A DNA stretch of 64,000 bases from Pseudomonas viridiflava. Its GTDB lineage: Bacteria > Pseudomonadota > Gammaproteobacteria > Pseudomonadales > Pseudomonadaceae. The notes under the pieces are model-generated. The model did no database searches, had not been told where the DNA came from, and saw only the letters and a program-made list of their open reading frames with translations. The position numbers and the translations under genes were made by a program. Every line of letters starts with the position of its first letter. The first letter of the stretch is position 1. The stretch is taken from assembly GCA_900596015.1 (NCBI GenBank), contig UVIF01000002.1, positions 1 through 64,000 on the forward strand. Reading direction: 5' to 3'. Below, piece after piece: positions 27,628 through 36,977 of the stretch.

Positions 27628-27826
27628 GCGTGGATCCAATAATAGCCTGATGCCATTAGTTATTTCCGACTGTCGGTAGTTATTTTCTTTTCGAGATGCC
27701 TGGGCCTTGACCGACAGATGGCCTTCGGCCGACAGATTGGGCTTTGACCAACCAGGGAACAGCCACCCGGTCAACCGGTCCAACCGGACACCCAGGGTGG
27801 GTATCACCCATGAAGGAGTTGAGCGC

Positions 27827-28360
27827 ATGGCAATCGAACGCTTCAACGGCTTCGCCCAAGCCTTGCATTGGCTGACTGTCGCCGCGCTATGCCTGGTACT
27901 GCCGTGTGTGTGGGTAGCGGAGAATTTTCCGCCCGGTCCGGTACGGGTGCTCTGGTACCTGGCACATGAATCCATGGGCATCAGTGTCGGCCTTCTGGTG
28001 TTGATACGGCTGACCTGGCGCTGGCGTCATCGGGCCCCGGCCTATCGCGCGGAGATCGGTGCCGGTACGCGAGTATTGGCGCATCTGAATCATGGCTTGC
28101 TGTACGCAGTGTTACTGACCATGCCAGTGACCGGCTACCTGATGGCCGGCAATGGCCAGGACGTGCCGTTTTTCGGGCTGGTGTCGCTGCCTGGGTTCGT
28201 CCAGAACGAGGCGCTGGGGAAACTCGCCAACACGGTGCATGTGTGGGGGCAATTCGCGCTGTACGGGTTGATCATCCTGCATGTCGCCGCCACGGTGTGG
28301 CACGTGGCGGTGCGCCGGGACGGCATGCTCGAGCGGATGCTGCCACCGCAGCGCGACTGA
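27827..28360 (+). CDS. Cytochrome b561
   Basis: This 177-residue membrane protein has four transmembrane helices and paired haem-ligand histidines: one in ALHWL near residue 13, one in AHESMG, one in HLNHGLLY and one in HVAATVWH. This is the prokaryotic b561 (CybB-like) pattern, a dihaem quinol-oxidising electron carrier that can reduce superoxide. The ATG at 27827 follows AAGGAG at 8 bases, which rules out the longer upstream frame. It diverges from the chemoreceptor gene. Confidence 0.9.
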   Translation: MAIERFNGFAQALHWLTVAALCLVLPCVWVAENFPPGPVRVLWYLAHESMGISVGLLVLIRLTWRWRHRAPAYRAEIGAGTRVLAHLNHGLLYAVLLTMPVTGYLMAGNGQDVPFFGLVSLPGFVQNEALGKLANTVHVWGQFALYGLIILHVAATVWHVAVRRDGMLERMLPPQRD

Positions 28361-28380
28361 CGCGTGCCGCCAGACTGCCG

Positions 28381-29868
28381 TCAGCGCTGGCCCATGCTGC
28401 TGAACTGTCCGAGCATCTGCGCGAACTGCGACAGCGGCATCTTCTGGCCGTTGAAATCCACCATGGCATCGCTGTAACGCAGGCTGGCGCGTAAATGCTC
28501 GCCTTCGTCCTTGACCAGCCCGAGCATCTGCCCCAGCGCGGCGACGGTGGCGCTCAGATCGCGCCCGGCCTGTTCCACACGCGCCGGGTCGGTCTGCCCT
28601 TGAAGGCTGGCCTGCAGGCTGCCCACGTCTGCCAGCATCGGCTTGGACAGTTGCAGATCCGCCTGAACACTGGCGATCAGTGCGGGCCAATAGGCCGGCG
28701 AGCCTGGTTTGGCCGGCGCTGGATTGGCCAGGCGAGCCGTCAGGTTCAAATGGCTTTCGCCGTGTTCGGTGGCCAGGCTCAAGCGTTCCAGTTGCAGTTG
28801 AGGCCTGGCGTCCAGGAGCCGGCCGATGAGCGTTTCCAATTGCTGCCGCTGCGCACCGTTCAGGCGCAAGGGCGGTAGCGTGCCGTCGGGCAGTGGTGTT
28901 TGCCACTGCGGTGCGATGACCGTTCGATAGAAATCACCGAAGTCACGACTGGCTGCAATATCCAGGTTGGCCAGCTTGATGCTCATCTGCAGCGCGCCGA
29001 CCGGTCGGCTGGCGTAGCTCGAGGCGCCGACACTGTAGCTGGCCTGGACGTCAAGGTTGCCCTCCACTTCCTGCATCAGGCCGGAAGCGGCAAGGTTTTC
29101 GACCTGAACGGGGGCGATCTGGGCGCCCTGCAGGCTGGCCTGGGCCAACTTGAGGTCCGAGTGCCCCAGGTACAGGCCAGAGGCGCCCAGGGTGCCGCCG
29201 GTATCGAAGCTCAAGCCTTTGAATTGCGCCTGCAGGCGACCTGCCTGCCCGTCGATGTCGGCCAGCAGTTCTTCGCTGCGGCCGGTCAGGCTGTAATGGC
29301 TGGCGTCGGCGTTCAACACCAGGCGGGCGCTCAACCCGGAAAATCTCACGGTGTCGTTGCCCTCGCGGGCGTCGAGCGGTAACAGTTGCAGGTGCGTGTC
29401 GCTGGCACCGTCGTAACCGATGCTGGCCTGACCGCGCAATGGCGGCTGGTCCTGACTCATGGCGAACCAGGCCTGGGTGTCGGCGTTGCGTTCGAGGGCG
29501 AAGTTGCTCGCCGCCATCACTGGCATCAACCTGAATGTGTTCAGGTGTGACCAGGGCAGCGGCCCGTGCTCGATGTGATCGACCAACAGCAGTTCGCGGT
29601 TTTCAGGCCCACCGTCGGCCCGCATGCCGTGGAGTCTGATTCGGTAGTGCGCAGTGCTGGTGAAGAAGCCTCGCTCCAGGGACAGCAGCTCGATCTGCAT
29701 GCCTGCCTGGCCGTCGACGCTGAAGGAAGCGGCGAGCTCGCGATTGGCCTGCTCGATGGCGTTGTCGAGGACCGGCTTTAACTGGGTGCCGGTGTACCAG
29801 GCTCCACCCGTGGTGGCGGCAGCAGCCACGACGACGATGCCGGCAATGATGCCTGTTGCTTTATTCAT
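28381..29868 (-). CDS. YdgA-like DUF945 protein
   Basis: This 495-residue protein has one N-terminal membrane anchor (about 5-25, then GGAWYTG as in E. coli YdgA) and a long periplasmic body with the repeated beta pattern of DUF945. The C-terminus ends in a FNGQKMPLSQFAQML-type segment typical of the family. Function is unknown; family members localise to the inner membrane. A second ATG 12 bases upstream (29880) is possible. The gene is followed by a b561 gene in convergent orientation. Confidence 0.85.
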   Translation of the reverse strand: MNKATGIIAGIVVVAAAATTGGAWYTGTQLKPVLDNAIEQANRELAASFSVDGQAGMQIELLSLERGFFTSTAHYRIRLHGMRADGGPENRELLLVDHIEHGPLPWSHLNTFRLMPVMAASNFALERNADTQAWFAMSQDQPPLRGQASIGYDGASDTHLQLLPLDAREGNDTVRFSGLSARLVLNADASHYSLTGRSEELLADIDGQAGRLQAQFKGLSFDTGGTLGASGLYLGHSDLKLAQASLQGAQIAPVQVENLAASGLMQEVEGNLDVQASYSVGASSYASRPVGALQMSIKLANLDIAASRDFGDFYRTVIAPQWQTPLPDGTLPPLRLNGAQRQQLETLIGRLLDARPQLQLERLSLATEHGESHLNLTARLANPAPAKPGSPAYWPALIASVQADLQLSKPMLADVGSLQASLQGQTDPARVEQAGRDLSATVAALGQMLGLVKDEGEHLRASLRYSDAMVDFNGQKMPLSQFAQMLGQFSSMGQR

Positions 29869-30194
29869 GATCGGACTCATTCGAAAGGATACCGGTGCCT
29901 TTTGCAGTGCTGCGGCTCAGGGCGATGGCAGAACGGCCACGGGGCGGTGCCGGTTCGCAGGTTAGCACTTGGGCTCTGTGACCAGCCAGCCAGCCAGCGA
30001 CTCGTCCGGCTGCAAATTGCTACCGATGATGACTTCGATCGCGGGCGCGGCAACGAGCCGTTTTCTTTGCATATCCGTAACTTGTGCGCAACAGTTTATG
30101 CCCTTTCGTCAGTCTTTTTTTCTGGCACAGAACCCTTGCGCGTTGCGTCAGTCGACTGTTCAGACGCTTACGCATCATTGAAGGGACGCCCCCC
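29869..30194. other. Intergenic region with divergent promoters
   Basis: About 326 bases separate the divergent DUF945 and response-regulator genes. Upstream of the regulator there is a GAACCC near 30130 and a TC-containing element about 16 bases later, weakly resembling an extracytoplasmic-function sigma promoter. The ribosome binding site AAGGGA is at 30181-30186. No small gene or RNA is recognised. Confidence 0.4.
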
Positions 30195-30560
30195 ATGACT
30201 ACCGCCTCCATTCTAGTCCTCGAAGATGAGGACCTCATTCGGCTTCTGCTGACTACGGTGCTCGAAGATGCGGGTTTCGAGGTAACGGCATTCGCAACCG
30301 CCGACCAAGGCTACGACTTTCTGGAGACGCATCCCGGAGAAGTCAACATGGTCGTCAGTGATATCCGCATGCCAGGGCATATGGACGGATACGACTTGAG
30401 CAAGATGGCCGCCGAGCGCTGGCCTACCTTGCCGATTCTGTTGACATCCGGGTACTCGGGTCGTGATCTGGAGCTGGGGCCCAATGTCCAGTTCCTGCCC
30501 AAACCGTGGACCAACGAGCGGTTGTTGAGCAAGGTGAACACGTCGCTGCACATGCATTGA
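30195..30560 (+). CDS. Single-domain response regulator (CheY-like)
   Basis: This 121-residue stand-alone receiver domain has the acidic pair in LEDEDL, a phospho-acceptor Asp in VVSDIRMPG, a conserved Thr/Ser (LLTSGYS) and Lys in LPKPW. There is no output domain. The LTSGYS and KPW variants are typical of receivers paired with hybrid or PAS-type histidine kinases rather than chemotaxis CheY. No kinase gene is adjacent. The ATG at 30195 follows AAGGGA. Confidence 0.88.
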   Translation: MTTASILVLEDEDLIRLLLTTVLEDAGFEVTAFATADQGYDFLETHPGEVNMVVSDIRMPGHMDGYDLSKMAAERWPTLPILLTSGYSGRDLELGPNVQFLPKPWTNERLLSKVNTSLHMH

Positions 30561-30573
30561 TGGGCAGGAGACA

Positions 30574-31266
30574 TCAGCGCGGTTTGTACTGCAGGACATC
30601 CCTGGCAAACGTCGCAGCCTGACGGGTCATCTGGTCGAGTTGGCGGTCGCGTTTCTTTTCGGCCTCAAGCATGGCTTTGCGCCCGTGCTGGTTGAGCAGG
30701 TAGGCGTGAATCTGTCGGACTTCCAGCGAAGCATAGACAGGTGCGACATCCAGCACCGCAATGGGCTGATCGGTCGCTGTGCCGTCATTGCTCAGCTTGA
30801 CCTGGGGGCCCTGCGCGCCGATCACCTGAAATCCCAGGTTCTCGAACCACGGCACTTTACCCACCACGCAGGCCAGTTCGACGTGCGCGTGACGCACCCT
30901 GATCGCCTCCAGCAAGGCCCGCGCCACCCCTTGCCTGCGGCGAGCCACACGCACTGCCATGTAGGCCACGGTACACACCCCCGGGTCATGTTCGACCCGC
31001 AGGAACAAAGCAAAGCCGTCCAGCGTCTGCGGATGCGCGTCGTCGAAAGCCAGTACCAGCTCAGGCTGTACGTCTCGTCCGCCGGCCATGGCCTCCAGGT
31101 ACAGATGCACTTCATAGCCGATGCCGTATTGGTACAGCTGGTACAGCGGATTGCTTGGGGTGATGCCCAGGCTGCTGATGTCGGTGAGGTAGTCGACCAC
31201 CATCTGCAGTAACTGACTTTTGACATCCTCGGACGGCGCGCAAGTGGCGTGATGAATCAGTGACAT
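30574..31266 (-). CDS. GNAT-family N-acetyltransferase
   Basis: This 230-residue protein has a GNAT fold in its middle, with the acetyl-CoA pyrophosphate loop in VARRRQGVARALL (R/Q-x-x-G-x-A) and a following FENLGFQV motif. An N-terminal ~50-residue helical part and a charged C-terminal tail (RKAMLEAEKKRDRQLD) extend beyond the domain. The substrate is unknown. The start at 31266 places the protein at a reasonable family length; its GGAG is somewhat distant. Confidence 0.82.
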   Translation of the reverse strand: MSLIHHATCAPSEDVKSQLLQMVVDYLTDISSLGITPSNPLYQLYQYGIGYEVHLYLEAMAGGRDVQPELVLAFDDAHPQTLDGFALFLRVEHDPGVCTVAYMAVRVARRRQGVARALLEAIRVRHAHVELACVVGKVPWFENLGFQVIGAQGPQVKLSNDGTATDQPIAVLDVAPVYASLEVRQIHAYLLNQHGRKAMLEAEKKRDRQLDQMTRQAATFARDVLQYKPR

Positions 31267-31386
31267 CAGTAGCAAGGCTCCGGCACTACGTGCACAGGTG
31301 AAAGTGCACGAATGATAAACCCTGGCTTGCCTGGATCGACAGTGGCACGTGCCCACCACGCGCGTGGCGGGCAGACGGGGCTCGCG

Positions 31387-32139
31387 TCAGCCGCGCCCGA
31401 CGAACGGCATATTCGTCGCCATCACGGTCATGTTCAACACGTTGGCGGATAACGGCAGCTTGGCGATGTAGCGAACCGCGTCGACAACGTGAACCATATC
31501 GACCATGGGTTCGACGGCTATGTCGCCATTGGCCTGGCGGACGCCCTTGGTCATGCGCGCCGACAACTCGGTAAGTGCATTGCCGATGTCGATCTGGCTG
31601 CAGGCGATGTTGAACTCGCGACCGTCCAGCGCCAGGCTTTTGGTAATGCCCAGCACGGCGTGCTTGCTGGCCGTATAGGGCATGCTGAAACTGCGTGGCG
31701 TGTGCGCCGAGATCGAACCGTTGTTGATGATCCGGCCGCCTTGCGGTTGCTGTCGCCGCATCAACCCGAACGCCGCCCGACAACAAAGAAACACCCCAGT
31801 AACGTTGGTTTGCAGAACATCAGCCCATTTGGTCACGTCCAGCTCGTCGATGGGCACTGCGGGCGCACCGATGCCGGCGTTGTTGAAGATGACGTCGAGG
31901 CGCCCATAAGTCTGCTCGACGGTGGCGAACAAGGCATCCACGCTGTCACTGTTGCGAACATCGGCTGCAATGGCCAGGGCCTCACCGCCCTGCTCGGCGA
32001 TCGCCTGTGCCACCGCCTGCACCGCTTCCAGGCGTCTGCCTGCCAGCACCACGCAGAACCCGTCGGCTGCCAGCCCAAGGGCCGTCGCTCGGCCAATGCC
32101 GCTGCCGGCACCTGTCACCAACGCTATCTTCTTCGACAT
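31387..32139 (-). CDS. SDR-family oxidoreductase
   Basis: This 250-residue classical short-chain dehydrogenase has the cofactor motif TGAGSGIG (residues ~10-17), NNAGIG, a catalytic serine in NNGSISA and the YxxxK pair in YTASK. Followed by a typical C-terminal region, it should use NAD(P)H to reduce or oxidise a carbonyl or alcohol whose identity is unknown. The ATG at 32139 has GGAGAG upstream. A small exported protein gene lies 22 bases upstream on the same strand and may be co-transcribed. Confidence 0.88.
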   Translation of the reverse strand: MSKKIALVTGAGSGIGRATALGLAADGFCVVLAGRRLEAVQAVAQAIAEQGGEALAIAADVRNSDSVDALFATVEQTYGRLDVIFNNAGIGAPAVPIDELDVTKWADVLQTNVTGVFLCCRAAFGLMRRQQPQGGRIINNGSISAHTPRSFSMPYTASKHAVLGITKSLALDGREFNIACSQIDIGNALTELSARMTKGVRQANGDIAVEPMVDMVHVVDAVRYIAKLPLSANVLNMTVMATNMPFVGRG

Positions 32140-32161
32140 GCTTGTCTCTCCGGTTTCGGGA

Positions 32162-32518
32162 TCAGTTGCTGTCCGCCGCGCGCCCCTTGCGCTCCTGGAT
32201 CATCTGTTCACCACTTTGCTGGCGCTGCTGCTGGAGCATATCGCTGCCTTCAGGCGATGACGAGGGCGCAGGCTGCTGGAGCGTACTCGAACTTCGAGTG
32301 GCCGGTGCGCGATTCATGCTGCTGGACGGGTTGCGGGTCGTATTGGCCTGGGGCTGCGCGGTGCTGGGTGCCGGGGCCGTGCTGGTTGCGGGGCTGACAG
32401 TGGAACCGGTCGCTGGGCTGGAGGCACTGACGCCCGGCGCAGCACCCACGCCGCATGAGGCAGCGAAGAGCATTCCAACGAGGCTGGTGTACTTCAGGGC
32501 ATGCAAAAGCGCTTTCAT
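32162..32518 (-). CDS. Exported Ser/Thr/Pro-rich hypothetical protein
   Basis: This 118-residue protein has an N-terminal signal peptide, possibly of lipoprotein type (LFAASCG). The rest is low-complexity Ser/Thr/Pro/Gln and probably disordered. No family is recognised. The ATG at 32518 follows GAGG. It is upstream of, and on the same strand as, the SDR gene. Confidence 0.62.
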   Translation of the reverse strand: MKALLHALKYTSLVGMLFAASCGVGAAPGVSASSPATGSTVSPATSTAPAPSTAQPQANTTRNPSSSMNRAPATRSSSTLQQPAPSSSPEGSDMLQQQRQQSGEQMIQERKGRAADSN

Positions 32519-32698
32519 GGATGCTTACCTCAGGCAATGACGCGGTGGGTTTCCTGTTGTAGCTGAGCCTGCGGCGCCTGCGGAGTTCCCCGGTCGCGTC
32601 GAGCGTTCGGGCCGTCGTTGGCTTGGGGGACCGCGGCTGGGTTACCCTTGCAGGGATGAATCTGCACATACCCACACGTTTCAACAAGGATCGAAACA

Positions 32699-33433
32699 AT
32701 GTCCGAGCCGGCGAAAAACCACGCCTCTCATCAGGCCCACTGCAAGGACTGCAGCCTGGCGCCGCTGTGCCTGCCACTGTCCCTGGAACTGGCCGATATG
32801 GATGCGCTGGACGACATCATCAAGCGCGGCCGTCCGCTCAGGAAGGGTGAAATGCTGTTTCGCCAGGGGGAAGCCTTCGCCGCCGTGTACGCCGTGCGTT
32901 CCGGTGCCTTGAAGACGTTCAGCCTGAGCGACGTTGGTGAAGAGCAGATCACCGGCTTTCATCTGCCCAGTGAACTGCTGGGGTTGTCCGGTGTGGACCG
33001 CCTGGTGTACCCGGTGACCGCGCAGGCACAGGAAACCACGTCGGTGTGCGAGATTCCTTTCGAACGCCTCGACGAACTCTCGGTGCAACTGCCGCAGTTG
33101 CGCCGCCAATTGATGCGGGTGATGAGTCGTGAAATCCGCGACGATCAACAAATGATGCTGCTGCTGTCGAAAAAGACCGCCGAGGCGCGTATCGCGACCT
33201 TTCTGGCCAATCTGTCAGCCCGGCACACTGCACGCGGCTATTCGGCGGTGCAGTTTCGTCTGAGCATGTCCCGCAACGAGATCGGCAACTTTCTCGGCAT
33301 GGCGGTGGAGACGGTGTCGCGGGTGTTCACCCGGTTCCAGCACGGCGGCCTGCTCGAAGCGCAAGGCAAGGAAGTGCGCATCCTCGATGTGCAACGACTG
33401 TGCGCCGTGGCCGGTGGCTCGGTGCTCGAATGA
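32699..33433 (+). CDS. anr: Anaerobic transcription regulator ANR
   Basis: This 244-residue CRP/FNR-family regulator is highly similar to P. aeruginosa ANR. The oxygen-sensing [4Fe-4S] ligands are C15, C18, C24 and C117. A cyclic-nucleotide-like effector domain, dimer helix and C-terminal helix-turn-helix (SRNEIGNFLGMAVETVSRVF; core ETVSR for TTGAT half-sites) follow. It controls denitrification, arginine fermentation and high-affinity oxidases. The ATG at 32699 follows AAGGA. Position just before apt is the same as in P. aeruginosa. Confidence 0.95.
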   Translation: MSEPAKNHASHQAHCKDCSLAPLCLPLSLELADMDALDDIIKRGRPLRKGEMLFRQGEAFAAVYAVRSGALKTFSLSDVGEEQITGFHLPSELLGLSGVDRLVYPVTAQAQETTSVCEIPFERLDELSVQLPQLRRQLMRVMSREIRDDQQMMLLLSKKTAEARIATFLANLSARHTARGYSAVQFRLSMSRNEIGNFLGMAVETVSRVFTRFQHGGLLEAQGKEVRILDVQRLCAVAGGSVLE

Positions 33434-33509
33434 GCACGGCAGGTGGGGCAGTACTGGCCACCCCTGAGGGTTATACTGCGCAACCCCTGCCCTGCCAGAG
33501 CAATGACCG

Positions 33510-34058
33510 ATGGTTTTCGACGAACACAGCTTCAAATCCCTGATCCGCCCTGTGCCGGATTTCCCCAAGCCCGGCGTGGTGTTTCGTGACATCACTCCGT
33601 TGTTCCAGTCCCCCAAGGCACTGCGCCTGGTGATCGACAGTTTCGTGCACCGCTACATCGACGCACAGTTCAGCCATATCGGGGCCATGGATGCCCGGGG
33701 CTTTCTGATCGGTTCCATCGTTGCTCACGAACTGAACAAACCACTGATCCTGTTCCGCAAGCAAGGCAAGCTGCCCGCCCATGTGCTCAGCGAGGGTTAT
33801 CAGACCGAATACGGCGAAGCATTTCTGGAAGTGCATGCCGACAGCCTGTGCGAAGGCGACTCGCTGGTGCTGTTCGATGACTTGATCGCCACCGGCGGTA
33901 CGCTGATCGCCGCGGCCAGCCTGGTTCGGCGCATGGGTGCCGAGGTGTTCGAGGCCGCCGCGATCATCGACCTGCCAGAGCTGCAAGGCTCGCAGCGCCT
34001 GCAGGACGCCGGCGTGGGCACCTTTTGCCTGACCCGCTTCGCCCTCGACGAGCGCTAG
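33510..34058 (+). CDS. apt: Adenine phosphoribosyltransferase
   Basis: This 182-residue enzyme converts adenine and PRPP to AMP in purine salvage. The PRPP-binding loop [12 protein letters not shown] (about 119-131) and the N-terminal [14 protein letters not shown] typical of bacterial APRTs are clear. It lies 76 bases downstream of anr, the neighbour arrangement known in Pseudomonas. The ATG at 33510 has no strong Shine-Dalgarno, and an out-of-frame ATG sits 7 bases earlier. Confidence 0.95.
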   Translation: MVFDEHSFKSLIRPVPDFPKPGVVFRDITPLFQSPKALRLVIDSFVHRYIDAQFSHIGAMDARGFLIGSIVAHELNKPLILFRKQGKLPAHVLSEGYQTEYGEAFLEVHADSLCEGDSLVLFDDLIATGGTLIAAASLVRRMGAEVFEAAAIIDLPELQGSQRLQDAGVGTFCLTRFALDER

Positions 34059-34165
34059 CGCTCTTTGCAGCAGTGCTGCGACGTTCGATCACAGGCAATC
34101 CGATGCAGTCCCCGGCGGGATGTTGCGGTCCACATCCGCAGCATCCACTCACAACTGGAGACACC

Positions 34166-35227
34166 ATGACTCATTCTGCATTGGTAGTAGGCGCCAGCGG
34201 CATCGTCGGCAGCGCGACTTCGCGACTGCTGCTGGATCAGGGTTGGCAGGTTGCCGGATTGGCGCGCAAGCCCAACGTGGCCGAAGGGGTTACCCCTGTG
34301 CAGGCCGACCTGATGGACCCAGCCTCGCTGACCACGGCGTTGGCCGATCTGAAGCCCAGCCACGTGTTTCTGACCACTTGGGCCCGCCAGGACACGGAAG
34401 CGGAGAACATCCGCGTCAACGCCGCCATGGTGCGCAACGTGCTCGATGCGCTGCGCGCCTCTGGCAGCGTCCAGCACGTGGCTTTGGTGACTGGGCTGAA
34501 GCACTACCTGGGCCCGTTCGAAAACTACGGCAAGGGCAGCCTGCCACAGACGCCGTTTCGTGAGGAACAGGGCCGCCTGGACGTCGAAAACTTCTATTAC
34601 GCCCAGGAAGACGAAGTGTTCGCCGCCGCCGAGCGCGATGGTTTCACCTGGAGCGTGCATCGCCCCCACACCATCACCGGTGTCGCGGTGGGCAACGCCA
34701 TGAACATGGCAACGACCCTGGCGGTGTACGCGTCCATCTGCAAGGCCACCGGGCGGCCGTTCGTGTTCCCCGGTTCGCGCGTGCAGTGGGACAGCCTGAC
34801 CGACATGACCGATGCTCGGCTGCTGGCCAAGCAACTGCTGTGGGCCAGCACTACGCCTGCCGCGGCCAATCAGGCGTTCAACGTGACCAACGGCGACGTG
34901 TTTCGCTGGAGCTGGATGTGGCAGCAGATCGCCGACTGGTTCGGAGTGCAGGCTTCGCCCTTTCCGCAGCAGGTTACGCCCCTGGCCGAGCAGATGGCCG
35001 ATGATGCGACGGTGTGGCAGCAACTGGCGCAGGAGCATGGCCTGCTGGAAGCCGATATCGACCGCCTGGTTTCACCGTGGCACACCGACGCCGACCTGGG
35101 CCGGCCCATCGAAGTGGTGACCGATGTTTCCAAGAGCCGTCGATTGGGCTTCAAGGAATTCCAGGCGAGTGACCAGGCGTTCTTCGACGTGTTCGAGAAG
35201 CTGCGCAGCGAGCGCCTGATTCCCTGA
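34166..35227 (+). CDS. PRISE-like enone reductase (extended SDR)
   Basis: This 353-residue NAD(P)H-dependent protein has an N-terminal Rossmann motif, GASGIVGS. The motifs TGLKHYLGPFENYG and NFYYAQEDEVF are characteristic of the progesterone 5-beta-reductase/iridoid synthase-like (PRISE) family, in which the lysine of KHY and the tyrosine of the YY motif assist 1,4-reduction of enones. Members occur in plants and some bacteria. It may detoxify or process enone compounds; the natural substrate is unknown. The ATG at 34166 follows TGGAG. No pathway neighbours are seen. Confidence 0.83.
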   Translation: MTHSALVVGASGIVGSATSRLLLDQGWQVAGLARKPNVAEGVTPVQADLMDPASLTTALADLKPSHVFLTTWARQDTEAENIRVNAAMVRNVLDALRASGSVQHVALVTGLKHYLGPFENYGKGSLPQTPFREEQGRLDVENFYYAQEDEVFAAAERDGFTWSVHRPHTITGVAVGNAMNMATTLAVYASICKATGRPFVFPGSRVQWDSLTDMTDARLLAKQLLWASTTPAAANQAFNVTNGDVFRWSWMWQQIADWFGVQASPFPQQVTPLAEQMADDATVWQQLAQEHGLLEADIDRLVSPWHTDADLGRPIEVVTDVSKSRRLGFKEFQASDQAFFDVFEKLRSERLIP

Positions 35228-35279
35228 GGCGGTGTATGCGATATGCTGGCGGTCTGCCTGACTGATCCGGACCCCCGCA

Positions 35280-36002
35280 ATGAACGTTCTCAAACGCGCC
35301 CTGCTCGACCGCAAGCTGAAGAAGGCCCTGGCGGCACGCAAGTGCCGCCTCGACTGCGGCAGCCGGGGCCTGCGCAATGGTATCGAGCTGACCCTGGAAG
35401 AAGGCGTCAAGCTGCACGACGTCAAGCTGTTCGGGCGGCGCCTGAGCATTGGTGCGCACACCGCCGTGATGAGCGGTGCCGAGTTGCACGAAGTGTCCGA
35501 GATCGGTCGCTACTGTTCGATTGCGGCCGGCACGGTCATCGGTCACAGCCGCCAGTCCCACCCGCTGGGCTGGTTGTCTACCCATAGCAAACTCTTTGCC
35601 CTGCGGGCGGCCCGTACCCCCGACGTTGCCGGCTACTACGTCAGCACTCCAACCACCCTGGGCCATGACGTGTGGATCGGCCGCGACGCGATGGTCATGG
35701 ACGGCATCAGCATCGGTACGGGTGCCGTGGTAGGGGCCCAGTCGTTGGTGAACAAGGATGTGCCGCCTTACGCCATCGTCGCCGGTACGCCGGCACGGGT
35801 GATTCGCTACCGCTTCGACGCCGAAACCATCGAGCGACTGCTGGCCAGCCAGTGGTGGGAACTGCCGCCCGAGGCACTGGCGGAACTGCCAATGGAACAG
35901 CCCCAGGCGCTGCTCGAGACGCTGTCGCACGCGCCTGCAAGCAGGCCGGCGCCGCGCCGGATCAAGCTGTACAGCGCAGCGTGGCGCATCGAGGCGCTTT
36001 GA
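35280..36002 (+). CDS. CatB-type (left-handed beta-helix) O-acyltransferase
   Basis: This 240-residue protein contains hexapeptide repeats (about 40-180) forming a left-handed beta-helix, with DVWIGRDAMVMDGISIGTGAVVGAQS (visible as DVWIGRDA and GAVVGAQ) and PYAIVAGTPARVIR, the hallmark of xenobiotic/CatB-like acetyltransferases. A catalytic histidine sits in GHSRQSHPLGW. The acceptor is unknown (cell-surface sugar or drug). It follows the PRISE gene by 52 bases. The start lacks a clear Shine-Dalgarno. Confidence 0.82.
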   Translation: MNVLKRALLDRKLKKALAARKCRLDCGSRGLRNGIELTLEEGVKLHDVKLFGRRLSIGAHTAVMSGAELHEVSEIGRYCSIAAGTVIGHSRQSHPLGWLSTHSKLFALRAARTPDVAGYYVSTPTTLGHDVWIGRDAMVMDGISIGTGAVVGAQSLVNKDVPPYAIVAGTPARVIRYRFDAETIERLLASQWWELPPEALAELPMEQPQALLETLSHAPASRPAPRRIKLYSAAWRIEAL

Positions 36003-36102
36003 CCTGCGGTCACTGCCTGGCCTCGTCTGTAAAGAATGTTTGAATCCACCCCGTGGCATGCCTGTCTCAACTGCACATTCATTGCACGAACGAGAGGCTT
36101 GT

Positions 36103-36900
36103 ATGGACCTGGGGATCAAGGGGCGTGTGGCGCTCATCACTGGCGGCAGCGGTGGTCTGGGCCTGGCAACCGCGAGGCTGCTGGGCGAGGAAGGTGTTTT
36201 TGTCGTGTTGAGCGACAAGGATGCCGAAAAGCTCGAAAAAGCGGCCGCCGACCTGCCCGATACGGTGTTGACCGTCGTCGCCGACGTGACGGACCAGCAA
36301 CAGGTCGACCACCTCGTGGCCCAGGCCGAAGCGCGCTTCGGCCAGATCGACATCGTGGTCCACACCGCTGGCGTCACCGGAGCCAAAGGCGACCCACTGG
36401 CGCTGTCCGACGGCGACTACCAGGAAGCCTGGAGCACTGACTTCTTTTCTGCGGTGCGCGTGGCGAGGGCCACCATTCCAAAAATGCGTGAACGTGAGTG
36501 GGGACGTTTCGTCTGCATCACCTCGGAGAATGCGGTGCAACCGTACTGGGAGGAAGCGGTGTACAACGTGGCCAAGGCTGCGCTGGCGGCGTTCGTCAAG
36601 AACCTGTCCTACAAGGAAGCCGGATTCGGCGTGCTGTGCAACACCGTTGCGCCCGCCTTCATCGAGACGCCCATGACCGATGGCATGATGGAACAGCGCG
36701 CGCAGCAGATGGGCACTTCATTCGAGGAGGCAATCGACAGTTTTCTCGAAGAGGAACGCCCGGGCATCGTGCAGAAACGTCGAGGCAAGGCCGAGGAAGT
36801 CGCGGCGGTGATCGCCTTGCTGGTGTCGCAGCGAGCATCGTTCGTCAATGGCAGCAACGTGCGCGTCGACGGTGGCTCGGTGAAAGCCGTGCAGAACTGA
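36103..36900 (+). CDS. SDR-family oxidoreductase
   Basis: This 265-residue classical short-chain dehydrogenase has the cofactor motif TGGSGGLG (about 13-20), HTAGVTG in place of the usual NNAG, catalytic serine in ITSENA, and the YxxxK pair in YNVAK. A conserved C-terminal SFVNGSNVRVDGG segment completes the family pattern. Substrate is unknown. The ATG at 36103 follows GAGAGG. It converges on the manganese catalase gene across a strong bidirectional terminator. Confidence 0.88.
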   Translation: MDLGIKGRVALITGGSGGLGLATARLLGEEGVFVVLSDKDAEKLEKAAADLPDTVLTVVADVTDQQQVDHLVAQAEARFGQIDIVVHTAGVTGAKGDPLALSDGDYQEAWSTDFFSAVRVARATIPKMREREWGRFVCITSENAVQPYWEEAVYNVAKAALAAFVKNLSYKEAGFGVLCNTVAPAFIETPMTDGMMEQRAQQMGTSFEEAIDSFLEEERPGIVQKRRGKAEEVAAVIALLVSQRASFVNGSNVRVDGGSVKAVQN

Positions 36901-36913
36901 AGCCGTCGATGAA

Positions 36914-36947
36914 AAAACCTCCCCGCAGGGCGCTGCGGGGAGGTTTT
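36914..36947. terminator. Bidirectional rho-independent terminator
   Basis: A perfect 15-base stem (AAAACCTCCCCGCAG with its complement) around a 4-base GGCG loop has an A run on the left and a T run on the right. It can end both the SDR transcript on plus and the manganese catalase transcript on minus. Confidence 0.92.
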
Positions 36948-36977
36948 CTTCAAGCGAAGCCGATGGCCGGGTGGCGA

